Positions 12,483-22,645 of a stretch of DNA of 47,997 nucleotides are shown here, in pieces (position 1 is the stretch's first letter; every line of letters starts with the position of its first letter). The stretch comes from Sphingomonadaceae bacterium (GTDB lineage Bacteria; Pseudomonadota; Alphaproteobacteria; Sphingomonadales; Sphingomonadaceae): assembly GCA_025362895.1 (NCBI GenBank), contig JANYFA010000048.1:1-47997 (forward strand), in the 5' to 3' direction. The notes beneath the pieces are model-generated. The model saw only the letters and a list, made by a program, of their open reading frames with translations, did no database searches and was not told the DNA's origin. Made by a program: the position numbers and the translations under genes.

Positions 12483-15364
12483 GGTCGCCCGAGCCATTCG
12501 AGTACGCGGGCGAGCTGATCATAGTCGGTTCCGCGCGCGTAATCGGGGTGCGCCTTGGCGACAAAGGGGTTCGCATCGAGCAGCATCGTGTCGCACAGGG
12601 CGAAGAACGCCGCCTGCGTCGCGGCGACGTGTTCGGCGACGGTCGCGAACGGCTGGCGGGCGTGGAGCAGCGGGTCGGTTGCCTTGCCCGGCGTCGTGCC
12701 GCCACCGAGCTTCCAGAAGCGCAATGCCGCGACCTCGGCCGCATCGACACCGTTCAGCGCGCCGGCCGCCGCCAGCCAGCCGAGCAAGCCGAGCTGGAGC
12801 GCAAAGCCCCCGGCGACCTGCGCGTGACTTGGGACGACACCGGTTTTGTAGTCGACGATCGCCAGCATCCCGTCGCCGCGCCGGTCGACCCGGTCGGCGG
12901 TGCCGGTCAGCTTGATCCCGTTGGCCAGCGTCAGCGTTCCCTTCGCCTCGGCGGCAAGCGGGGTCCAGCCCTCGGCGTCCCACGCGGCCACCGCCTCGGT
13001 GACCCACGCCATCGCCCGGCGAACGCGCGGAGCCCACAGCGCCCGCATCAGCGGATGCCCCGCCCAGCGCAACAGTTCGGCCTCGGTGAAGCGCGGCAGC
13101 GTGGCGGGGTCGGCGTCGCCCTGTTTGACCCACGCCTCGAGAATGGCGTGGACGGCGGTGCCCTTGTCGGCGGCGCTCGGATCCTCGTCGAGCGGGTTGA
13201 GCGGGCGCAACCGCAGCATCGTCCCGGCGTAAAAGGCGTAAGGGTCGGTCTTGAGCCGCTCGGCCGCCGTCACCGACAGCGCGCGCGGGCGCAGGGCCGC
13301 CGGAGGCGCGGGCGCGGGGCGCGACGCCGGGGTCACATTCGTTGCCGCATCAAGCCCGCGCGCGGCAGCGAGCAGGTCATCATCGGGCCGGATCGCGTCA
13401 CCCGTCCGCGCATGCAGGCGCAGCCAGAAGCGCGACGGAACGGCGGGGGCGCTGTCGTCCCGGCGGGCGCGGGTCAGGAGAACGGCGGGGCCGCCGAGCG
13501 CGCTGACGAAATCATGCGCCGCTAGCCCGATCCGCCGCTCGAGGCCAGGGAGCGCGAGGTGGCTCCGCAGCTTCGGTGCGAGCCATGGGTCGGGCACAGG
13601 GCGGCTCGGCCATACGCCTTCGTTAAGGCCGCTCAGGATGGTCAGGTCGGCGCGTTGCAGCCGGGCTTCGAGCGAGCCGTAAATCGCGAGGCGCGGATGG
13701 CCACCGTACGGCAGCCGCACCGGCGTCTCGCCCAGAAACGCCGCGACAAGCGCCGGGGCGTCGGCGGGGGCGAACGGATCGAGATGGTGGCCATGCGTCT
13801 CGAGCGCGGCGACCACCTCGCCCAGCGCGCGCCCCGCCGGACCACGCCACGCGGCATCGCCGCATAGCGCCGCCGTCGCATTGCGCAACGTGGCGATAAG
13901 TTCGGCTAACGCGACAGCCGTCTGCGCGAAGCAGCGTTCGAGCGGGTCGAGGAGCGCGGCGACGTCCTCCCACCACGGCAGCAGGGCGGGATCTTCATCG
14001 TTGACCCGGGCGGCGATGCCGTCGAGACCGGGCGCGGGACGGACACCGCGCAGCGCGAGATCGAGTCGACGCACCGCCGCCAGCCAGTCGATCCGTTCAT
14101 CACCCGTGCGAACGAGTGGATGCTTGAGAAGGCCAAGCAACGATACGGCACCAAACCCGCGCGCCGCCGCCTCGACGAGGCCAAGGAACAGCGCCCCCGG
14201 CGGGGTCACCTTGAGCGGCGTCCCCGCCGAATCGTCGACCGCGATCCCCCAACGCCGACAATGCGCCGCGATCCGCCGCGCGAGGCCGCGATCGGGGGTG
14301 ACGAGCGCCGCTGTCAGCCCCGGCGTATCGAGCGCGCGGCGCAGCGCGAGGGCAACGACCTGCGCCTCCTCGGCGGGGTTCGCCGCGACGACGGTGCGGA
14401 CTTGCTCGAACGGCGCCGGATCGGGCGTGCGCCGCCAATCGCCGGTGAACGCCGCCGGCGCCATCGCCTCAGCGACGATCGCCGACCGTGCGGGCGGACC
14501 ATCGGCGCGTCCGGCGTAACCCCAGTCGACGACCTCACCCCGGGCGACACCGATCGCGTCGAGCAAGCATTTGAGGGTGAATTGCGGATGTTCCTCGCTC
14601 TCGCGGCCCGCGTGATCGGGATCGTTGTGGCGGCAACGGATCGCATCCCACGCCGCCGCGCTCATTCCGGTGTCGAGGCCGGGGACGACGACCACCCCGT
14701 GCGGCAACCGTGCCACCGTCCGCAACAGCCGCGCGACCGGCGGCGCGGCGGCGGCAAAACCGGCGGCGACAATGTCGCCTTGCGGCGGTGCCTCCGCCCA
14801 CCCTTGCGTGAGAGCGTCGAGCCGATGCCGCGCGGCGATCGCCGGATCGACCTCACCATTCGCGGCAAGCAAGGGGGGCCACAGGTCGATCATCACCCCC
14901 ATGAAGGCGAGCGTCTTCTCCCAATGGTGAGCCAGGTCGTGCGGCACGAAATCGCGGATTCCCGCCGGGTCGACCTCCTCGAACGCCAGCGCGTCGAGTG
15001 CGGCGGCAAGCTGATCGGCGAGGCGCAAGGCTTCGATCGCGCTCATCTCGCGCCACCGTCGGACAAGCTGGGCAAGGAGAAGACGCCGTTTGGTCGGGTC
15101 GATGGTCGGCGCGTGCGCGAGGTCGGCGAGACCGCCCAGTCCATCGTCGACATCACCGACTGGAACCAGCCGGGGCAGCAGCAGCCCGCTTCCTGACGCG
15201 CGGACAAAGGCATCGGTCAGCGCGCGCACTGCGCGGCGGTTGGGTAGCAGCACCGTCGTCCGCGCCAGCGCCAGCGGTCTCGCCGCCGTCCGCTCGAGGA
15301 GTCCCGCCGCGAGCGCATCGACGAACGCCACGTGCGCGGGGATGGTGAAGACGGTCGGGTTCAC
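12479..15364 (-). CDS. addB: Double-strand break repair protein AddB
   Basis: VNPTVFTIPAHVAFVDALAAGLLER...TTVLLPNRRAVRALTDAF; C-terminal RecB-like nuclease AIVDYKTG; GTG start at 15364 overlaps the upstream stop as GTGA. Confidence 0.9.
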   Translation of the reverse strand: MNPTVFTIPAHVAFVDALAAGLLERTAARPLALARTTVLLPNRRAVRALTDAFVRASGSGLLLPRLVPVGDVDDGLGGLADLAHAPTIDPTKRRLLLAQLVRRWREMSAIEALRLADQLAAALDALAFEEVDPAGIRDFVPHDLAHHWEKTLAFMGVMIDLWPPLLAANGEVDPAIAARHRLDALTQGWAEAPPQGDIVAAGFAAAAPPVARLLRTVARLPHGVVVVPGLDTGMSAAAWDAIRCRHNDPDHAGRESEEHPQFTLKCLLDAIGVARGEVVDWGYAGRADGPPARSAIVAEAMAPAAFTGDWRRTPDPAPFEQVRTVVAANPAEEAQVVALALRRALDTPGLTAALVTPDRGLARRIAAHCRRWGIAVDDSAGTPLKVTPPGALFLGLVEAAARGFGAVSLLGLLKHPLVRTGDERIDWLAAVRRLDLALRGVRPAPGLDGIAARVNDEDPALLPWWEDVAALLDPLERCFAQTAVALAELIATLRNATAALCGDAAWRGPAGRALGEVVAALETHGHHLDPFAPADAPALVAAFLGETPVRLPYGGHPRLAIYGSLEARLQRADLTILSGLNEGVWPSRPVPDPWLAPKLRSHLALPGLERRIGLAAHDFVSALGGPAVLLTRARRDDSAPAVPSRFWLRLHARTGDAIRPDDDLLAAARGLDAATNVTPASRPAPAPPAALRPRALSVTAAERLKTDPYAFYAGTMLRLRPLNPLDEDPSAADKGTAVHAILEAWVKQGDADPATLPRFTEAELLRWAGHPLMRALWAPRVRRAMAWVTEAVAAWDAEGWTPLAAEAKGTLTLANGIKLTGTADRVDRRGDGMLAIVDYKTGVVPSHAQVAGGFALQLGLLGWLAAAGALNGVDAAEVAALRFWKLGGGTTPGKATDPLLHARQPFATVAEHVAATQAAFFALCDTMLLDANPFVAKAHPDYARGTDYDQLARVLEWLGRP

Positions 15365-16119
15365 CCGGCGGCGAGCAGTATCTCGGTCTCGCCGACCGCG
15401 GCCGGGGTTCCGACGTGGAACCACAGCCCGCCATGAACGACCCCGAACAGCCGCCCAGACACGAGCGCCTTGTTGTACACGCGGTTGAGCGAGAACGGCG
15501 CAACCGCCTCTCCGTCGAACAACCGCTTGGCGAGAAGTTGGACCCCGGTGAAGACATAGGGAGCGACACGGTGTTCGACCCGCCGCCGCAGCGCGCCGAC
15601 CGGGTTCATATAGAAATCGCCGCGCCCGTCGTATCCGCTCGCCCGCGCCAGTGGAACGACCAGCAGCAGCGCGTCCATCGTCGCGGCGTCCCACCGCTGC
15701 GCGAGGAGATGGAGGGTGTCGATCGACCCGTCGACCCATAGATTATCGCTGTTAACGACGTAAAACGGGTCGGCGTCGAGCAGCGGCAGCGCGTTGGCGA
15801 CCCCGCCCCCGGTTTCGAGCAACTGCGCCCGCTCGTCGGACACGGTCACCGACGGCACCGTCCGTGTCGCGACATGCGCTTCGACCTGCTCGGCGAAATA
15901 ATGGACGTTGACCACCGCGTTCGCGATTCCCGCGGCGGCGAGATGGTCGAGCGCGCGGTCGAGCAGCGTCGTCCCCGCCACCTCGACGAGCGGTTTCGGG
16001 CGCGTCGCAGTCAACGGGCGCATGCGCTTGCCAAGGCCCGCCGCGAGCACCATCGCTGCCTGCGGCACCGTCGCGTCCAGTTCGGGGCGCAGCGCAAGCG
16101 GGGCGGCGAAGCGGGTCAT
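15361..16119 (-). CDS. murU: NDP-sugar nucleotidyltransferase, N-acetylmuramate 1-phosphate uridylyltransferase type
   Basis: MVLAAGLGKRMRPLTATRPKPLVEVAGTTLLDRALDHLAAAGI...NSDNLWVDG; directly downstream of an AmgK-type kinase with a 4-nt overlap. Confidence 0.82.
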   Translation of the reverse strand: MTRFAAPLALRPELDATVPQAAMVLAAGLGKRMRPLTATRPKPLVEVAGTTLLDRALDHLAAAGIANAVVNVHYFAEQVEAHVATRTVPSVTVSDERAQLLETGGGVANALPLLDADPFYVVNSDNLWVDGSIDTLHLLAQRWDAATMDALLLVVPLARASGYDGRGDFYMNPVGALRRRVEHRVAPYVFTGVQLLAKRLFDGEAVAPFSLNRVYNKALVSGRLFGVVHGGLWFHVGTPAAVGETEILLAAG

Positions 16120-17093
16120 GCCCAGCACCCGGCGCGCGCGGCGGGGGGAACGTGAGCCTTGAACCAGGCCGCGACGGGCGCAAGGGCGGGGTGGCGGAGA
16201 TTGCCTTCGAGTAGCCGCCACATCCGGGGTAGGCGCTCGACATAGCCGGTGCGCCCGTCGCGGTCGCGCAGCCGGGTGAAGATGCCGATGATCTTGGTAT
16301 TGCGCTGCGCCCCCAGCACTTCATAGGCGGCGCGGAAACGGGCGCTGTCGGTGATCCCGGACGCATTGAGGTAGCGGGCAATCATATCCGCTTCTAGGTC
16401 GGGCGGGACATCACGGCGGGCATCCTGAAGCAGCGAAACGAGGTCGTAGGCGGGGTGACCGGCGAGTGCGTCCTGGAAGTCCAGCAATCCAAGGCCGCGC
16501 ACGCCGGGGCGGTCGAGGAGCATCAGATTGTCGGCGTGAAAGTCGCGCAGCGTCAGCACCGGGGCTCCCGCCGTCTGCGCCACGACCGCGCCCCATGTCG
16601 TGCGCCACGCGGCGTCGTAACCGGAGGCCTCCGTGAGACCGACAGCGGGCAGATACCATTCGGGGAGCAACCGCACCTCGCGCAGCAGTTCGGCCTCATC
16701 ATATGGTCGCAGCGGCGGCGCAGGATGACGATGCAGTGCGGCGAGGAGGTCGATCGCCGCTTTATAGGTCGCGTGTTCGCGTGACGGCTCGGCGGCGAGG
16801 ACCACCGTTGCCCGGGCATCACCGAAGTCGTCGAGCAAGATCAATCCCGCGTCGAGGTCGATGCCGAGCGGGCGGGGGACCGAGAAGCCGAGGCCGTCGA
16901 GCATCGCGCCGACGCTGAGGAACGGACGGCTGTCTTCGTCGGCCGGTGGCGCGTCCATCAACACGGCGGTGCGGTCGCCGTCGTGAACGCGGAAGTAGCG
17001 GCGAAACGAGGCGTCCCCCGCCAGCGGCTCGACCCGTGCGCCCGCCCAGCCATAGCGCGCGAGGAAGGTATCCGTGCCCGGGGGCGGGATCAT
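16116..17093 (-). CDS. amgK: Phosphotransferase, anomeric MurNAc/GlcNAc kinase AmgK type
   Basis: GDASFRRYFRV...VLMDAPPADEDSRPFLSVGAMLDGLGFSVPRPLG..LTLRDFHADNLMLLDRPGVRGLGLLDFQDALAGHPAYDLVSLLQDARRD; choline/aminoglycoside kinase HxDxxxxN and DFQD motifs. Adjacent to murU. Confidence 0.85.
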   Translation of the reverse strand: MIPPPGTDTFLARYGWAGARVEPLAGDASFRRYFRVHDGDRTAVLMDAPPADEDSRPFLSVGAMLDGLGFSVPRPLGIDLDAGLILLDDFGDARATVVLAAEPSREHATYKAAIDLLAALHRHPAPPLRPYDEAELLREVRLLPEWYLPAVGLTEASGYDAAWRTTWGAVVAQTAGAPVLTLRDFHADNLMLLDRPGVRGLGLLDFQDALAGHPAYDLVSLLQDARRDVPPDLEADMIARYLNASGITDSARFRAAYEVLGAQRNTKIIGIFTRLRDRDGRTGYVERLPRMWRLLEGNLRHPALAPVAAWFKAHVPPAARAGCWA

Positions 17094-17560
17094 CGGTGTT
17101 GCGACTGCGGCGGCAGCGGCGGGAGCGGGTCGGGCGGCGGCCATCGCCCTTCCCAAGACGGCGGCACCGCCCAAGTCAAGGTCCGCGTCGCGTCGCCCGC
17201 CCAATCGAGGCGCAGGCGCAACGCATCGGCGGGCAATCCATCGCCCATCCGCTCCGGCCATTCGATGATGGCGACGGCGACGTCCCACGCTTCGTCGAGG
17301 CCAAGGCCGTCGACCTCGTCCGCCGACCCGAGCCGGTAGAGATCGACGTGCCACACCGGCGGCTCGGTCGGGTAGGTCTGGACCAGTGTGAAGCTGGGTG
17401 ACGGCACTTCGCCTGCCCAGCCGAGGCCGCGCAGCACCGCGCGAGTGAACGTTGTTTTGCCGGCACCCAGGTCACCCGACAAGGCGATCACGTCACCGGG
17501 GCGGAGTACGGCGGACAAGGCGCTCGCCAACTCGGCCAGCGCCGTCTCGTCGACGATCAC
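17090..17560 (-). CDS. tsaE: tRNA N6-threonylcarbamoyladenosine biosynthesis ATPase TsaE
   Basis: VIALSGDLGAGKTTFTRAVLRGLGW..VPSPSFTLVQTYP...WHVDLYRLGSADEVDGLGLDEAW..AIIEWPERM. Confidence 0.93.
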   Translation of the reverse strand: MIVDETALAELASALSAVLRPGDVIALSGDLGAGKTTFTRAVLRGLGWAGEVPSPSFTLVQTYPTEPPVWHVDLYRLGSADEVDGLGLDEAWDVAVAIIEWPERMGDGLPADALRLRLDWAGDATRTLTWAVPPSWEGRWPPPDPLPPLPPQSQHR

Positions 17561-17572
17561 CCGACGCCGCTC

Positions 17573-18982
<1,410 letters not shown>

Positions 18983-19039
18983 GAACATGCTCCGGATAAG
19001 ATGCGCCGCACCTACCCGGCTGGACCTGCGCGAGCAAGG

Positions 19040-19058
19040 CATAAAGCTATCCTTATAT
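19040..19058. promoter_or_regulatory. Candidate operator resembling SahR/SamR-type (ArsR-family) SAH/methionine-cycle sites
   Basis: Imperfect palindrome CATAAAGCTATCCTTATAT (close to ATAAAG-ATAT-CTTTAT) in the ahcY leader, about 58-76 bp upstream of the ATG; AT-rich island in a GC-rich region. Motif assignment is from memory. Confidence 0.4.
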
Positions 19059-19152
19059 GATCCCGCACGCATGGACAGGCCGCGCGCGGATACCGTCGTG
19101 ACGTCTTGGCCCTTGGGAACGCGCCACCGGCCCCGAGTCGCGGTGTAGGAAG

Positions 19153-19170
19153 TGTCAGGCGCGCCTGACA
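19153..19170. promoter_or_regulatory. Perfect 18-bp palindrome, candidate regulator site (TGT-N12-ACA, PpsR/CrtJ-like form)
   Basis: TGTCAGGCGCGCCTGACA is identical to its reverse complement and lies in the ahcY/hemF divergent intergenic region. Confidence 0.4.
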
Positions 19171-19413
19171 AAGTTGATGAAGTTGGCACTACGCCACCCC
19201 CCGCCGCTTCCCGGTAATGGCCGCCGAAGCGGGTCGGCGTCGCGAAGCGGGGTCGAGGGGCGGTCATGCCGAGGAGGCATGCGCATCGGCGACGTGTAGG
19301 ACAGGTTTTTTTGCGATCGACCGAAAGGTCCCCGGCAGAACGATCCGCGGTTGGCGTCCCGGTCCTTGCCGGACTGGCTTCCACCCGCGGCGGGGGTTGG
19401 CTAGAGACGAAGG

Positions 19414-20274
19414 ATGACCTCCTTTCCCGCCTTCGACGCCGAACAGATCGCCGCCCAGACGTGGTTCCAGTCGCTGCGCGACCAGCTTTGCGCTGCCTTC
19501 GAACGTCTTGAGGACGACGGCCCCGGTGACGCCCCTCCCGGGCGCTTCACCTACACCCCGTGGGAGCGCCCTGACCCCTCCGGTGCGCCCGGCGGCGGCG
19601 GGGTCATGGGGGTGATGAAGGGCCGCGTGTTCGAGAAGGTCGGGGTCAATACCTCCACGGTGTTCGGTACCTTCGCGCCCGAATTCGCCGCATCGATCAA
19701 CGGTGCCGGCGAGGACCCGCGCTTCTTCGCGACGGGCATCAGCCTCGTGGCGCACATGGCCAACCCGCACGTCCCCGCCGTCCATATGAACACGCGCTTC
19801 CTCGTCACGACGAAGCGCTGGTTCGGCGGCGGGGCCGACCTCAACCCGGCGCTGCCGGTCGATGCCGATACCACCGAGTTCAAGGACCGTTTTCGCGCCA
19901 CCTGCGAACTGCATGGGGCGGATTACTGGGACCGCTATTCGAAGTGGTGCGACGAGTATTTCTTCGTGCCCCACCGCAATCGCCATCGCGGCGTCGGCGG
20001 CATTTTCTACGACCACCTCGAGGGCGATTTCGCCGCGAACCTCGCGTTCACGCAGGATGTCGGGCGGACGTTGCTCGACGTGTTTCCCGCGCTGGTGCGG
20101 CGGCACATGGCCGACCCCTTCACCGAGGCGGAGCGCATCGCCCAGCTCCGTTACCGTGGCCTCTACGCCGAGTTCAACCTGGTATACGACCGAGGGACTA
20201 CCTTTGGCCTCAAGACCGGCGGCAACGTCGACGCGATCCTGATGAGCCTGCCGCCGCTCGCCCGCTGGGATTGA
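19414..20274 (+). CDS. hemF: Oxygen-dependent coproporphyrinogen III oxidase
   Basis: [25 protein letters not shown]...[26 protein letters not shown]...[31 protein letters not shown]-like block...[42 protein letters not shown]. Confidence 0.97.
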   Translation: MTSFPAFDAEQIAAQTWFQSLRDQLCAAFERLEDDGPGDAPPGRFTYTPWERPDPSGAPGGGGVMGVMKGRVFEKVGVNTSTVFGTFAPEFAASINGAGEDPRFFATGISLVAHMANPHVPAVHMNTRFLVTTKRWFGGGADLNPALPVDADTTEFKDRFRATCELHGADYWDRYSKWCDEYFFVPHRNRHRGVGGIFYDHLEGDFAANLAFTQDVGRTLLDVFPALVRRHMADPFTEAERIAQLRYRGLYAEFNLVYDRGTTFGLKTGGNVDAILMSLPPLARWD

Positions 20275-20283
20275 AGCGCCGCG

Positions 20284-21087
20284 TTACCGCGTGAGGTGGC
20301 GGTAGATCGTCGCCAGGGCGACCGCGTTGAAGACCGCTGCTAGGGCGGCGACCGCGCCGTCGAGGCTCGCGGCGATGATTTCACCGACGCCGCCCGCGCC
20401 CGCCGCCTTGAGCGTCGCCGCCGCTCCCGCCCCGACGGCGCCGGTGGCCGCCGAGACGATGATGAACCAGCCGAAAAACACCAGCGTGAAGCCGATCACG
20501 CGCCAGCCGTTGCCGATGGTCAGTGCCCAGCTACGTTCGAGCGCCGCAACCGGACCGACGCCGTCGAGCACCAGCGCCGTCGCCGGTGCCAGCCGCCCGG
20601 CGAGGTACAGGCCGGGCAGAACAAACGCCAGCAGGCCGAACCCGATCGGCACGGCGGCGAAACCCAGCATCACCACGAGCAGCGGCCACGCCCGCGCGGC
20701 GGTGGCTAATGCCTCCCCGACCGACCGCGCCAGCCGCCGTCGCCGGTCGAGCGCGAGGCGGATGACCGTTCCCTGCGCGATCAACCCGATCAGCGCGGGG
20801 AGGAGAAGGTCGATGAGAAGGACGTTCGGCGGGAATTGCGGAAACAGCGGTCGCGCGGCAGGGGAAACCGGCGGTACGGACTTTTTCGGCGACGCTGCCG
20901 ACGTGGCCGGGACCCGTGCGGTCGTGATCTTGACCATCGGCAGCGGCGGGCCGAACCGATCGATTGCGACCTGCGGCAGCAAGACGAACGCCGCTGCGAC
21001 CGGCCATGCCAGCGGCAGCAAAGCGCGGGTGTCCGCCAGCGTCTCGTGCCACAGGTCGGCGAAGGAAAGCGGCTTCACGCGGCGCAC
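20284..21087 (-). CDS. Hypothetical multi-TM membrane protein
   Basis: Several hydrophobic segments (PLAWPVAAAFVLLPQVAI, VLLIDLLLPALIGLIAQG, WPLLVVMLGFAAVPIGFGLLAFVLPGLYLAG); starts directly after the grxD stop. Confidence 0.65.
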   Translation of the reverse strand: MRRVKPLSFADLWHETLADTRALLPLAWPVAAAFVLLPQVAIDRFGPPLPMVKITTARVPATSAASPKKSVPPVSPAARPLFPQFPPNVLLIDLLLPALIGLIAQGTVIRLALDRRRRLARSVGEALATAARAWPLLVVMLGFAAVPIGFGLLAFVLPGLYLAGRLAPATALVLDGVGPVAALERSWALTIGNGWRVIGFTLVFFGWFIIVSAATGAVGAGAAATLKAAGAGGVGEIIAASLDGAVAALAAVFNAVALATIYRHLTR

Positions 21088-21417
21088 TCAGGCGGCGCGA
21101 GCGACGCCCTTTTCGGCAACCATCGTCGTCAGCTCGCCCGACTGGAACATCTCCATCATGATATCGGAGCCGCCGACGAATTCGCCCTTGACGTAGAGCT
21201 GCGGCACCGTCGGCCAGTCGCTGTACGCCTTTATGCCCGAGCGGACCTCGGGGTCGGCGAGGACGTCGACCGTTTCGTAATCGACACCGAGGCGCTCGAG
21301 GATCTGGATCGCGCTCGACGAGAAGCCACACTGTGGGAACAGCGGGGTTCCCTTCATGAACAGGACAACGTCGGTGCCGCCGACAAGGGCCGCGATCTTG
21401 GAATGAATGTCGCTCAT
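21088..21417 (-). CDS. grxD: Monothiol glutaredoxin (Grx4/GrxD family)
   Basis: VVLFMKGTPLFPQCGFSSSAIQILERLGVDYETVDVLADPEVRSGIKAYSDWPTVPQLYVKGEFVGGSDIMMEMFQSGEL; CGFS active site. Confidence 0.96.
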   Translation of the reverse strand: MSDIHSKIAALVGGTDVVLFMKGTPLFPQCGFSSSAIQILERLGVDYETVDVLADPEVRSGIKAYSDWPTVPQLYVKGEFVGGSDIMMEMFQSGELTTMVAEKGVARAA

Positions 21418-21430
21418 GGGGAAGAACTCC

Positions 21431-21661
21431 TTAAAGGGCGGCGGTGGTCAGCTGGAGTGCGTGGAGAACGCCGCCCATTCGGCCGCCAAGGGCGTTATAA
21501 ACAAGCTGATGCTGACGGACGCGGGGCAGACCGGCGAACGCCGCCGACACGACGCGCGCGGCATAATGATCGCCGTCCCCGGCAAGATCGGTGATCGTGA
21601 CGACAGCATCCGGCAGCGCCGCGACGATCGCCGATTCGATGTCCGCCGCTGCCATCGGCAT
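21431..21661 (-). CDS. bolA: BolA family protein
   Basis: IESAIVAALPDAVVTITDLAGDGDHYAARVVSAAFAGLPRVRQHQLVYNALGGRMGGVLHALQLTT; adjacent to grxD. Confidence 0.92.
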   Translation of the reverse strand: MPMAAADIESAIVAALPDAVVTITDLAGDGDHYAARVVSAAFAGLPRVRQHQLVYNALGGRMGGVLHALQLTTAAL

Positions 21662-21689
21662 TAGTATACGCTCCGCACGAGGGACACGT

Positions 21690-22010
21690 CTAAACGTCCA
21701 TGATCTGATGACGCGCCTCGGCGAGGGTCGCCGCCATCGCCGCGCGAACGTCGGCGGCGGCGACGCCCAAGCCGCGCGCGTCGAGATCGGCCATGACCTT
21801 GTCGAACACCCCCGCATGGCCTGTCTTCTCGAACTCGGCGTGGACGACGGCGCGGGCATAATCGTCGCCCGCTTCGGGGGTCAGCCCGAGCTTACCCGCC
21901 GCCCAATGTCCGAACAGCTTGTTGGCGCGGGCGACGATGCGGAACTCGGTGTCGGCGTCATGGGCAAACTTCGCCTCGAACTCGGTCTCGCGCTCGTCGA
22001 ATGTCGTCAT
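21690..22010 (-). CDS. DUF1476 protein, F1F0-ATPase inhibitor zeta-subunit family
   Basis: MTTFDERETEFEAKFAHDADTEFRIVARANKLFGHWAAGKLGLT...YARAVVHAEFEKTGHAGVFDKVMADLDARG; N-terminal FDERExxFExKFAHDxE signature. Confidence 0.88.
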   Translation of the reverse strand: MTTFDERETEFEAKFAHDADTEFRIVARANKLFGHWAAGKLGLTPEAGDDYARAVVHAEFEKTGHAGVFDKVMADLDARGLGVAAADVRAAMAATLAEARHQIMDV

Positions 22011-22145
22011 GGGCGCTGCGATCCTTCTCGAATGTCGCTGTTAGATAGCGGCGCGCACCACGGCGTTCAACGGGAGATGGTCCCTACTCATCTTTGCGCA
22101 CGTATATTGATCAACATGGGATTTTCCCCAAAAAGAGCAACGATC

Positions 22146-22460
22146 ATGCGGACGTTCCTTATTGCCTGCTGTGCTGTTGCCTTGACCGCCGAGGGCATCG
22201 CCTCCGATGCGACGGCAGTCTTCAAGGGTGCCGAACTCATCCCGCTGACCAAGGTCACGCTGGCGGCGGCGACCGCGACGGCGCTCAAGGCCCGCCCCGG
22301 GACGATCACCGACAGCGAACTCGAGAAGGAAAAGGGCGGCAGTGGCCTGCGCTATTCGTTCGACATCAGCGACGCCGCCAAAAAGAAGTTTGAGGTCGGC
22401 ATCGACGCGAAGACCGGCAAGGTGCTGGAGAATAAGGCGGAGGGCAAGAACCCCGGCTGA
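22146..22460 (+). CDS. Small secreted PepSY-domain-like protein
   Basis: Signal peptide MRTFLIACCAVALTAEGIAS, then VTLAAATATALKARPGTITDSELEKEKGGSGLRYSFDI...KFEVGIDAKTGKVLENKAEG. Confidence 0.8.
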   Translation: MRTFLIACCAVALTAEGIASDATAVFKGAELIPLTKVTLAAATATALKARPGTITDSELEKEKGGSGLRYSFDISDAAKKKFEVGIDAKTGKVLENKAEGKNPG

Positions 22461-22542
22461 GTCGATAACCCGTCTCCGCTTCTTAACGCTTCGCGCCTCC
22501 GCGCATTGTCAGTCGCGCGTCGCCACGCTATGTTATCGATAA

Positions 22543-22588
22543 GCCCCGGTCGCGCGCGATTCCGCCCGCGCCGGGGCGCTTTCATTTG
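22543..22588 (+). terminator. Putative rho-independent-type hairpin between the PepSY gene and purC
   Basis: GCCCCGG (22543-22549) pairs with CCGGGGC (22571-22577), with an additional CGCG/CGCG inner stem, followed by CTTTCATTT. Confidence 0.4.
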
Positions 22589-22645
22589 GGCAGGCCCACG
22601 CAGCGGCGCGCGGGTTTCGCCGACGAGCCCAGGAGGACGAAGCCC

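Noticed and set aside
18983-19384. N-terminal extension of ahcY implied by the 603-aa ORF
   Set aside because: AhcY homology begins at the MATQLRD region; the extension covers the operator candidates and looks noncoding.
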